64,000 nucleotides of DNA from Gemmatimonadota bacterium (GTDB lineage: Bacteria; Gemmatimonadota; Gemmatimonadetes; Longimicrobiales; Gaopeijiaceae): positions 4,782 through 68,781 of the forward strand of contig JAGWBP010000020.1 of NCBI GenBank assembly GCA_021295835.1, in the 5' to 3' direction. Both the position numbers and the translations under genes were made by a program. The number at the start of each line of letters is the position of its first letter. Positions within the stretch are counted from its first letter, which is position 1. The notes beneath the pieces are model-generated. The model was not told the DNA's origin, did no database searches, and saw nothing but the letters and a program-made list of their open reading frames with translations. Positions 24,450 through 31,805 of this stretch are shown here, piece after piece.

Positions 24450-26222
24450 CTACCCCGACCAGCCCAACCTCGGCAGGAGCCGCCAGAGCCCAATCCCGGC
24501 AGCGGCCGAGATCGCAACTGCCGCCGCGGCCGCGACGCCCTGCCCGTAGAGGATGAAGCCGGTGCCGAAGAGCGCCGCGTACACAAGCACGCACCCCAGG
24601 AACCACGCCAGCACGGCGGCGGCCAACCCTCCCGTCTCGATAGGCCCTTCGCCGATCTCGACCACCTTGCTCCACCCCCGGCCCATCGGGCGGATCCGGT
24701 CGTAGAAGCGCTGCAGCGTCGCGGCGTCCGCCGGGAGGGTGAGAAGGGTGACTCCGACCCAGCCAACGGTCGTGACCGCCACGCCGACAACCAACTGCTC
24801 CCACGAGTCGAGGGATGGGAGACCCAGCGTGGGGTGCACCCAGGCGAAGTGAACGGCAACCAGCAAGGAGATCGTCATGCCGGTTAGCTCGCTCCAGACG
24901 TTCACCCGGTGCCAGAACCAGCGGAGCAGGTAGATGAGGCCCGTCCCAGCCCCGATCTGCAGGAGGATCTGGAAGCCCTGCCCGGCAGTGTCGAGCACCA
25001 GCGCCACCGCCGCACCGAGCGCCATCAGCCCCACCGTCGATATGCGCCCGACCGCCACGATCCGCCGGTCGCTCGCCTCCGGATTGACGAAGCGGCGGTA
25101 GAAGTCGCTCGCCACATACGACGATCCCCAGTTGAGCTGGGTGCTGATCGTGGACATGTAGGCGGCCGCGAGCGACGCGACCACCAGTCCGAGCAGACCT
25201 GCCGGCAGAAATACCAGCATGGCCGGGTACGCCAGGTCGTCGCCCACGAGCGAGGGGTCCAGAGCGGGGAAGCGCGCCTGGATGTCGGATAGCTCCGGGT
25301 AGACGAGCATCGAGCAGAGCGCCACGATGATCCACGGCCAGGGACGCAGCCCGTAGTGGGCGATGTTGAACCACAGGACCGCCTTCATCGAGTCCTTCTC
25401 GTTCCTGGCCGCGAGCATCCGCTGAGCGACGTACCCCCCGCCCCCCGGCTCCGCGCCCGGGTACCAGGCGCTCCACCACTGCACCGCAATCGGGATCACG
25501 AATATGCCGAGCGCGACGCTCCAGTCGGAGAAGTCTGGGAGTAGCCGCATCGCGGAGCTCAGCTCGGGTTTCGAAACGAGTCCCGCCAACCCGCCCACCT
25601 CCGGCTGCTGCAGGGCAAAGACCGCTGCGGCGATCGACCCCACCATCGCCACCGCGAAGAGGATCAGGTCGGTGGCGACGACCCCCCAGAGCCCCGAGGT
25701 GGCCGAGTAGAGCATCGTCACGGACCCGGCGATCAGCACCGTCTGGAGCGGACTCAGCCCCAGGAGCACGCCGCCGATCTTGGTCGCCGCCAGCGTCACC
25801 GTGGCGATGATCACCACGTTGTAGAAGACACCCAGGTAGATCGCGCGGAAGCCGCGCAGGAAGGCGGCCGCTCTCCCCGAGTAGCGGAGCTCGTAGAACT
25901 CGATGTCGGTGAGTGCCCCCGAGCGCCGCCAGAGACGCGCATAGAAGAAGACGGTGCACATCCCGGTGATCAGGAAGGCCCACCAAGACCAATTCTGCGC
26001 TACACCGCCCCGGCGCACGAAGTCGGCAACCAGATTCGGCGTGTCGGTGGAGAATGTCGTCGCGACCATCGAGGTGCCGAGCATCCACCAGGGAAGCTTG
26101 CGTCCGGAGAGGAAGAACTCGTCCGCTCCGGCCCCGGCCCGGCGGGCGAAGCGCAGCCCGATCGCGACGACCGTCAGCCCGTAGAGCGCAACGACTATCC
26201 AGTCGAGGGGGGCAAGCTGCAT
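24450..26222 (-). CDS. Sodium:solute symporter (SSS family)
   Basis: 590 aa with about 14 hydrophobic segments. The N-terminus has the SSS signature: GADEFFLSGRKLPWWMLGTSMVATTFSTDTP near residues 32-60. Core motifs include a QLNWGSSYVASDFYRR segment near residue 390 and a long C-terminal membrane extension. The family uses Na+ to import sugars, amino acids or organic acids; the substrate cannot be read from the sequence. It begins 13 bp after the nucleotidyltransferase gene and is the last gene of the leucine dehydrogenase cluster. Confidence 0.88.
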   Translation of the reverse strand: MQLAPLDWIVVALYGLTVVAIGLRFARRAGAGADEFFLSGRKLPWWMLGTSMVATTFSTDTPNLVADFVRRGGVAQNWSWWAFLITGMCTVFFYARLWRRSGALTDIEFYELRYSGRAAAFLRGFRAIYLGVFYNVVIIATVTLAATKIGGVLLGLSPLQTVLIAGSVTMLYSATSGLWGVVATDLILFAVAMVGSIAAAVFALQQPEVGGLAGLVSKPELSSAMRLLPDFSDWSVALGIFVIPIAVQWWSAWYPGAEPGGGGYVAQRMLAARNEKDSMKAVLWFNIAHYGLRPWPWIIVALCSMLVYPELSDIQARFPALDPSLVGDDLAYPAMLVFLPAGLLGLVVASLAAAYMSTISTQLNWGSSYVASDFYRRFVNPEASDRRIVAVGRISTVGLMALGAAVALVLDTAGQGFQILLQIGAGTGLIYLLRWFWHRVNVWSELTGMTISLLVAVHFAWVHPTLGLPSLDSWEQLVVGVAVTTVGWVGVTLLTLPADAATLQRFYDRIRPMGRGWSKVVEIGEGPIETGGLAAAVLAWFLGCVLVYAALFGTGFILYGQGVAAAAAVAISAAAGIGLWRLLPRLGWSG

Positions 26223-26235
26223 TTCGCGTGGGCCG

Positions 26236-27243
26236 CTAGCGCGCCCATAGGTGCTCTGGGTAGACCCCGGCCCTCACCATGGCACCAAGAGCATCAGCCA
26301 CGGGCCCGTGGTCGTCGGGGAAGGTGACGCCGAGCCACCGCTCGTCGGTCGGCACGACTCTAACGCAAACCAGGTCGCGGGCAATCAGCTCGTTCATTGC
26401 TTCGGACAAATAGTACTCCTTATCTGTCCCGGGATCGGTCGCGAGGAATTCTTCGAAGAGTCCTTCGAGGAGAAAAATGGCATCGTTCGCAGTGTGTTTG
26501 ACAGATTCTGCCCCTAATCTGTCACTCGATGCTTTGCGGCCCACGAATCCCCAGAGGTTTGTGCAGACGGGAGTCGAGAGGGGCACGTCCACTGGCCGGC
26601 CCTCCACGTCTTGGCCCAGCACCCGGTCGCCCGAGCGGCGCATCTTCAGCCCCTCGGTGAGCCGAACGAGGGTGTCCGGGGGGGCAACCTCGCAGAATCC
26701 GCGCGAAACCCCGCCGCTCCCGGAGAGGGTGGCGCCCATCGGGTAGGTGACGGTAAGCACGAGCGCCCGCCGACCTTCGCCCTCGGCAGCCATGGCACCC
26801 GCTTCAACTTCCGCGCCCCGCACGGCCGAGATAAGTTGGGCGTAGGCGCCCCGTCCGTAGAAGTCGTCGGCGTTGCAGAGCGCAAAGGGCCCACTGGGCC
26901 CACCAAGCTCCCCCGCAGCCGCCAGGAGCGCGTGTCCCGTGCCCCAGGGCTGGCTGCGCCCGGGGGGCGGAGTGTCGACGAGCCCCGGGTGAAGAAGGGA
27001 CTGGTAGGCGTAGCGCAGATCCAGTCCCGCCGCCGCCGCGGGGGCGAGGTGGTCGTCAAAGGCGCGCCGAAGCTCCTCGCGAATCACCAGCACGAAGCGC
27101 GAGTACCCCGCCAGCGCGGCGTCGTAGAGCGAGTAGTCGAGGAGCGCGGCCCCGCCTGGGCCGACCGGCGTCAACTGCTTTAGGCGCCCGAAGCGGGTGG
27201 CGGCACCAGCCGCGAGAACGACCAGGGTGTGTTCGTTCGTCAT
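26236..27243 (-). CDS. Nucleotidyltransferase (NTP-transferase fold)
   Basis: 335 aa from ATG at 27243 (GGGGTGGG upstream; a GTG at 27255 is possible). The N-terminus LVVLAAGAATRFGRLKQL has the nucleotide-binding GxGTRfg-like loop of sugar-nucleotidyltransferases and MobA-like proteins, and CNADDFYGRGAY near residue 133 is the metal-binding N-A-D-D motif. It likely transfers NMP to a sugar phosphate or related compound; the substrate is unknown. The gene lies between leucine dehydrogenase and a symporter. Its coding sequence contains a 28-bp palindrome (26498-26525) matching one upstream of the M28 peptidase; there the protein reads DRLGAESVKH. Confidence 0.75.
   Translation of the reverse strand: MTNEHTLVVLAAGAATRFGRLKQLTPVGPGGAALLDYSLYDAALAGYSRFVLVIREELRRAFDDHLAPAAAAGLDLRYAYQSLLHPGLVDTPPPGRSQPWGTGHALLAAAGELGGPSGPFALCNADDFYGRGAYAQLISAVRGAEVEAGAMAAEGEGRRALVLTVTYPMGATLSGSGGVSRGFCEVAPPDTLVRLTEGLKMRRSGDRVLGQDVEGRPVDVPLSTPVCTNLWGFVGRKASSDRLGAESVKHTANDAIFLLEGLFEEFLATDPGTDKEYYLSEAMNELIARDLVCVRVVPTDERWLGVTFPDDHGPVADALGAMVRAGVYPEHLWAR
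26498..26525. repeat. 28-bp palindrome inside the nucleotidyltransferase gene
   Basis: TGACAGATT (26499-26507) and AATCTGTCA (26516-26524) are perfect 9-bp arms with an 8-base spacer containing TGCC. The 28-bp window matches 34338-34365 at 23 positions. Inside a coding region, so either a chance match, an internal operator or a small in-frame insertion. Confidence 0.5.
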
Positions 27244-27289
27244 GGTGCAGCCCACCCCGACGAGGAGGTCGGTCGGCGGGGCCGCCCGG

Positions 27290-28339
27290 TCACCCGGCCG
27301 CTGCTATCCTCTCCTCGGCGATCCGGTCGGCGGCAGCGGAGGTGCTGATGCTCTGCTCGCCGGCCAGCCTAATCACGCGCAGCGTCTGGTCGTATATCTG
27401 CGACACCCTCGAGTAGATCGCGAAGTCCTCGGTGGGGCGCCCGAAGACTTCCTCCCGGCAGCGGATCAGCCCGCCGGAGTTGACGAGGTAGTCGGGCGCG
27501 TACGTTATCCCGCTCCGGGCGAGCGCATCGCCGTGCCGCGCCTCGGCGAGGATGTTGTTGGCGCCCCCGGCGACCGCCTTGCAGTGCAGGCGCCCCACGG
27601 TGTCGTCGTTGACCACGCCGCCGATCGAGTTGGGAGAGAAGACGTCGCACTCCGTGTCGTAGATGTCGTCCACGCCGGCGACCTCGGCACCCAGCTCGTC
27701 GGCCGCCCTCGCCGCCAGCGGCCCGTCCATCTCCGATACGGTCAGCTCCGCCCCGGCCTCGGCGCAGAACTGGGCGAGCGCGAAGCCGACGTTGCCGAGA
27801 CCCTGGATCGCGATTTGGCGCCCCGCCATCGAGTCGCTTCCCTGGGTCGACTTCAGGACGGCGCGGATGCCTAGGCTCACTCCGTAGGCGGTAGTCCGCG
27901 ACGGGTCGCCTGCGCCTCCCGCCGACTCGTGCACGCACGCGACATGCTTCGTCACGCCGCGAATCACGGCCATGTCGTGCGAGTTGGTACCGATGTCCTG
28001 TCCCGCAATGTACTCCCCGCCCAGCGAATCGATGAAGCGCCCCATGGCGCGAAGCAGCTCGGTGCTCTTGTCGGTCTTGGGGTCGCCTATGATCACAGAC
28101 TTGCCGCCCCCCAGGTCGAGCCCGCTGATCGACGCCTTGTAGGTCATCCCGCGCGCGAGCCGCAGCACATCGTGGAAGGCCTGCTCCTCCGTTGCGTACG
28201 GCAGCATGCGGATTCCGCCGAGCGCGGGGCCGAGCGTGGTGTCGTGAATGGCGATGATCGCGCGGAGCCCCGAGTCCTCGTCGCTGCAGAACACCACCTT
28301 CTCGTAGTTGTGTTCTCCCATCCGCTGGAAGACGCGCAT
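27290..28339 (-). CDS. ldh: Leucine (Leu/Val/Phe) dehydrogenase
   Basis: 349 aa, the usual length of octameric leucine dehydrogenases. It oxidatively deaminates branched-chain amino acids with NAD+. The catalytic region is visible: ALGGIRMLPY near 38, the lysine in MTYKASISGLDLGGGKSVI near 67-80, GQDIGTNSHDM near 113. The Rossmann domain has GLGNVGFALAQ near 180 and the late NNILAEARHGDALARSGITYAPDYLVNSGG motif. GAGAGGGG precedes the ATG. It leads a three-gene minus-strand cluster and diverges from the spondin-domain gene. Confidence 0.9.
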   Translation of the reverse strand: MRVFQRMGEHNYEKVVFCSDEDSGLRAIIAIHDTTLGPALGGIRMLPYATEEQAFHDVLRLARGMTYKASISGLDLGGGKSVIIGDPKTDKSTELLRAMGRFIDSLGGEYIAGQDIGTNSHDMAVIRGVTKHVACVHESAGGAGDPSRTTAYGVSLGIRAVLKSTQGSDSMAGRQIAIQGLGNVGFALAQFCAEAGAELTVSEMDGPLAARAADELGAEVAGVDDIYDTECDVFSPNSIGGVVNDDTVGRLHCKAVAGGANNILAEARHGDALARSGITYAPDYLVNSGGLIRCREEVFGRPTEDFAIYSRVSQIYDQTLRVIRLAGEQSISTSAAADRIAEERIAAAG

Positions 28340-28683
28340 GAGCTTGGCGCCCCTCTCTCATTGGATTCGCACTGGTCGGCCATCAGGCCACGCCGGGAAA
28401 GATAATCCCACGAGGTGGTCGACGCAGACCCCGGGGGCGCTCGATGGAGAGCTCGGCACCGGTAGTCGGAGGTGTGGGAGACTGTCCGCGGGCTGCTAGA
28501 CGGGCTATACTACATCCCCGGTCGGGGAGGCGGGGCTCGGCGGAACCGGCGAGGTTCCGTCTCGGTCTTGCGGTTCCCCGTGGATGGTTGTCTCTTGTTG
28601 GCTGTGCGGTCGATGGCGGCTCGCTGCCTCGATTTCGGCGTGGCCGCAGATGGCGGATGTCGGTAAACCAGAAAGGACCAGAA
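28340..28683. other. Divergent intergenic region with hairpins and one TAGCAGYCC element
   Basis: 344 bp between two divergent genes. A TAGCAGYCC element occupies 28484-28498 on the minus strand (TAGCAGCCCGCGGAC), here not attached to any gene end. A perfect hairpin CGGAACC-N5-GGTTCCG lies at 28541-28559 and a CCCC/GGGG pair at 28517-28528. A TATACT box at 28506-28511 could be part of a promoter for the plus-strand gene. No coding sequence is evident. Confidence 0.4.
28484..28498 (-). repeat. TAGCAGYCC element, copy 4 (orphan)
   Basis: Minus-strand reading TAGCAGCCCGCGGAC, followed by AGTCTCCCAC as in other copies. No recognised gene ends at its TAG. Confidence 0.45.
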
Positions 28684-30570
28684 ATGCTTGGAGTCACGAA
28701 CCGAAACAGTCGTGCGGGAGCCTACAGGGCGGCATCCTCCCTGGTGGCACTTCCCATTGCGGCGGCTCTTCTTGTGGGCTGCGACGAAGGAAAGATGACC
28801 CCGGTGATCGGTACCGTCGGCGGCACGGTCATGCTCGAGGGCGCGCCGCTGGCCGGCGTCACGATCGCGCTTGAACCCGGCGAGGGGACGCAGACCACCG
28901 GTGCCGACGGTTCCTACCTCTTCGGCGATGTGCTCGAGGGCGACTACACAGTCACCATGAGTGGCCACCCGGCCGACACCGAATTCGAGGAGTCCGCCAC
29001 CACGGCGGTCGGCGAGGGCTCGGACGCACCGAAGGTGGACTTCTCCGGCGACTACATCAGGACCGCCGGGGTCAGCGGCTCGGTCGTGGTCGAGGGTGTG
29101 CCGCTCGGCGGCATCTCGGTGGCTCTGACCGGCGTGGAGGCGCAGACGGCGACCACCGACGCCCTGGGGGGCTTCACCTTCTCCAACATGCGCATGGGTG
29201 ACTATGCGGTCATGATCTCCGGCTGGGATTCCGGCCGCTACGAGTTCGACGTCGAGGACCTGTCCTTCTCGGTCGCGGTTGGCGAGACCTTCGCCGCCTC
29301 CTTCGAGGGGCTGCGAGTCGAGTACACCTTCGACGTCACGATCACCAACGTGGCGACCGCCTACCCGTACTTCCCCTCCGGCTCCTTCAACACCCCCGTG
29401 GGCGAGACCGAGCCCGGTCCGGTCGGAATGGGGATGAGCTACGAGTTCGAGTTCAGGGCTGGTCCAGGCGCACGCCTCAGCTTCGCGACGATGATGGTCC
29501 ACTCGAACGACTTCTTCTACGCGCCGGGACCCGAGGGGATCGCGCTCTGGGAGGGCCACGACCAGTTGACCGGAGACATCACCGACCAAATCATGCTCTG
29601 GGACGCCGGAACCGAGATCGATCAGGAGCCCGGCGTCGGCGCCGACCAGCCAGTCCGCCAGAGCGGTCCCGACACGGGTGCCGACGACCCCAATCCCCTG
29701 GTGCGCTTGGCCGAGGACGAATATGGCACCCTCCCGGAGGTGGATTCCGTGATTGCGGTCACGATCGAGTCGACCGGCCCCTACATGTTCAAGGTCACGA
29801 TCGAGAACGTCAGCCAGGACCACACCATCGAGACGATCGCTGGCGAGTGCATGGACGTGCCGATCGCGCCGGGCGTATTCGTGGTGCACTACGGCCCCGC
29901 TCCGCTCTTCGCCGTGGGCGAAGTGGAGCCCGGGGTTGGCCTCGAAGCGCTGGCCGAGGACGGGGCGGCCGCGACCCTCGCGAACCACGCGAGCGCGAAC
30001 ACGGGTGTGCTGCAGCTCGCCGCCCCCGGCGTCTTCGCCACGCACGAGTCGCAGGGACTGCTCTTCAACTCCGGGACGACTGCAACGTTCGGGATAGAGA
30101 GGATGGCAGAGGACGGTTCTCCGGAGCCGCTCGCGGTGGACGTCCAGGCGGCTGGCGGCTTCCGGACGAGTGGCATCTTCGCGATACCGGACGGCGGGTC
30201 GAACCCGGCCCCGCTCTTTCCCGGTCAGAGCTACACCTTCGAGGCGGTCGCCGTCCACGGCGAGGTGCTCTCGCTGGTAACGATGCTGGTGCAGTCCAAC
30301 GACATCTTCTTTGCGCCGGACGAGGATGGGATCGACCTATTCCCCGGCGACGTTCCGCTGACGGGCGACGTGACGGGGATGATCGATCTGTGGGACGCGG
30401 GCACCGAGGTGAATGGCGAGCCCGGCTTGGACAGGTACCAGGCACCGCGCCAGCTCTTGCCCGACACCGGTCCGGACGAAGGCGGCACGATTAGGCTCCT
30501 TGACGACGAGTTCACCTACCCCGACGTTGGCGATATGCTCCAGATCAATGTTGCGGCCCAGCCTAGGTAG
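28684..30570 (+). CDS. Lipoprotein with two spondin-type domains
   Basis: 628 aa. ATG at 28684 has AGGA upstream; the frame before it is shadow. Lipobox VGC near residue 33. Two ~80-aa Ig-like or carboxypeptidase-regulatory-like modules follow (GTVGGTVMLEGAPLAGVTI near 41; GVSGSVVVEGVPLGGISVAL near 130). Two spondin-N-like domains come next, each with the conserved SFATMMVHSNDFFYAP or SLVTMLVQSNDIFFAP strand, an LTGD segment and the LWDAGTExxxEPG signature (near residues 300 and 560). Bacterial spondin domains are usually exported and poorly studied; adhesion is only a guess from eukaryotic F-spondin. A hairpin terminator follows. Confidence 0.78.
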   Translation: MLGVTNRNSRAGAYRAASSLVALPIAAALLVGCDEGKMTPVIGTVGGTVMLEGAPLAGVTIALEPGEGTQTTGADGSYLFGDVLEGDYTVTMSGHPADTEFEESATTAVGEGSDAPKVDFSGDYIRTAGVSGSVVVEGVPLGGISVALTGVEAQTATTDALGGFTFSNMRMGDYAVMISGWDSGRYEFDVEDLSFSVAVGETFAASFEGLRVEYTFDVTITNVATAYPYFPSGSFNTPVGETEPGPVGMGMSYEFEFRAGPGARLSFATMMVHSNDFFYAPGPEGIALWEGHDQLTGDITDQIMLWDAGTEIDQEPGVGADQPVRQSGPDTGADDPNPLVRLAEDEYGTLPEVDSVIAVTIESTGPYMFKVTIENVSQDHTIETIAGECMDVPIAPGVFVVHYGPAPLFAVGEVEPGVGLEALAEDGAAATLANHASANTGVLQLAAPGVFATHESQGLLFNSGTTATFGIERMAEDGSPEPLAVDVQAAGGFRTSGIFAIPDGGSNPAPLFPGQSYTFEAVAVHGEVLSLVTMLVQSNDIFFAPDEDGIDLFPGDVPLTGDVTGMIDLWDAGTEVNGEPGLDRYQAPRQLLPDTGPDEGGTIRLLDDEFTYPDVGDMLQINVAAQPR

Positions 30571-30622
30571 GGTTCGCGGTAGCAGCAGGTCTCTGTAGCA
30601 GTACCGAGAGAGCTCGGCGGTT

Positions 30623-30640
30623 CCGTCCGGGGGGGGACGG
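30623..30640 (+). terminator. Hairpin after the spondin-domain gene
   Basis: CCGTCC (30623-30628) pairs perfectly with GGACGG (30635-30640) around six G, 53 bp after the stop. No T-tract. A TAGCAGYCC element follows at 30702. Confidence 0.4.
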
Positions 30641-30701
30641 GCTGCCGGGCTCTCCTCGTTTGCGTTCCTGCAATGCGCCAACGCTCCGCCTCTCCTCTGA
30701 C

Positions 30702-30716
30702 TAGCGGTCCGTGGAC
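30702..30716 (+). repeat. TAGCAGYCC element, copy 5
   Basis: Plus-strand reading TAGCGGTCCGTGGAC, followed by AAGCCTCC and CGGCAGGAGCGGCGC. The latter also follows copy 1 on its strand, so the similarity extends about 45 bp beyond the core. Confidence 0.5.
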
Positions 30717-30764
30717 AAGCCTCCCACGGCAGGAGCGGCGCGGCAGAATCATGGACTGCCGGAG

Positions 30765-31805
30765 TCAGAGGTTGAAGCGAACATGCACGATGTCGCCGTC
30801 GGCCACTACGTACTCCTTGCCCTCGACCCGCATCGCCCCGCGCGCCTTGGCCACCTTCTCCGAACCGCACTCGGCGAGCGCCCCGTAGGGGGTGACCTCG
30901 GCGCGGATGAAGCCGCGCTCCAGATCGCTGTGGATGTGCCCGGCCGCAGCGCGGGCCACCGTGCCCCTCGGGATCGGCCAAGCGCGCACCTCGTCCTCGC
31001 TCACCGTGAAGAAGGAGATAAGATCCGCGAGCTCGTAGGCGCACCTGATGAAGCGCGCGAGGGTGGGTTCGCCAATCCCCATATCGGCCAGGAACTCCGC
31101 CTGATCCTCCGGTGCGAGCAAGGCGATCTCGGCCTCTACGCTCGCCGATAGGACCATCGCCGATCCGCCTGTCGCCGCCACCTCGGCCAATAGATCCGAG
31201 TGCGGCAGCTCGCCTGCCCGTTCCTCCGCGACGTTGACCGCCACCAGCAGTGGAAGATCGGTCAGCATTCCGTACCCGCGCAAGAAGCCCCGGTGCAGCT
31301 CGTCGGCGGAGAGCTGCCTGAGCGCGCTCCCGGCCTCGAGTGCGCGGACCGCCGTCGCGAAGGCGTCGATTTCGCGTACATCGGCCCGCTCCTTGCGCGC
31401 TCGGTCCAGGCGGCGCTCCGCAACTCCCAGATCGGCCAGCACGCACTCCTCGTGGAAGGACCGTAGCTCGCCCAGCGGGTAGGGGTCTTCCTCCAGTGCG
31501 GGATTCGTGAAGTCACGGACCACCAGGCAGAGGGCATCACGGTCCCGAATCGCCTGCAGGGTGCGAGCCGAGAGGACACGCCTGCCACCGCCGTGTTCGC
31601 CGGGGACATCCCGTAGGGTGATCGTCGCGTGCGTGGTCTTCCTGGGGCTGTAGAGGCCGGAGAGGAAGTCGAGGCGGGGGTCCGGCACCCGCACCGTGCC
31701 CACCCTGGTCGTGCCCCCCAATCCGACGGGTGCGTCCAGGCCAGTCATCGCGTTGAAGAGCGTCGTCTTGCCTGAGCCGGCAAACCCGGTCACCCCGAAC
31801 TTCAT
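30765..31805 (-). CDS. ychF: YchF/Obg-like GTPase (ATPase) with TGS domain
   Basis: 346 aa. G1 loop GFAGSGKTTLF near residue 7, G3-like DVPGEHGGGR near 66, and VNVAEE near 195 in place of the NKxD specificity motif, as in YchF, which prefers ATP. A coiled-coil-like helical insert (about 115-170) and a C-terminal TGS-like domain (AWPIPRGTVARAAAGHIHSDLERGFIRAEV near 275-305) complete the architecture. YchF binds ribosomes and affects stress responses. Sequence departs somewhat from canonical YchF, so it may be a divergent paralogue. Its ATG overlaps the stop of the M28 peptidase gene (ATGA). Confidence 0.8.
   Translation of the reverse strand: MKFGVTGFAGSGKTTLFNAMTGLDAPVGLGGTTRVGTVRVPDPRLDFLSGLYSPRKTTHATITLRDVPGEHGGGRRVLSARTLQAIRDRDALCLVVRDFTNPALEEDPYPLGELRSFHEECVLADLGVAERRLDRARKERADVREIDAFATAVRALEAGSALRQLSADELHRGFLRGYGMLTDLPLLVAVNVAEERAGELPHSDLLAEVAATGGSAMVLSASVEAEIALLAPEDQAEFLADMGIGEPTLARFIRCAYELADLISFFTVSEDEVRAWPIPRGTVARAAAGHIHSDLERGFIRAEVTPYGALAECGSEKVAKARGAMRVEGKEYVVADGDIVHVRFNL

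Noticed and set aside
28510..30258. Long minus-strand open frame (582 codons)
   Set aside because: Fully antisense to the spondin-domain gene; high GC gives long antisense frames.
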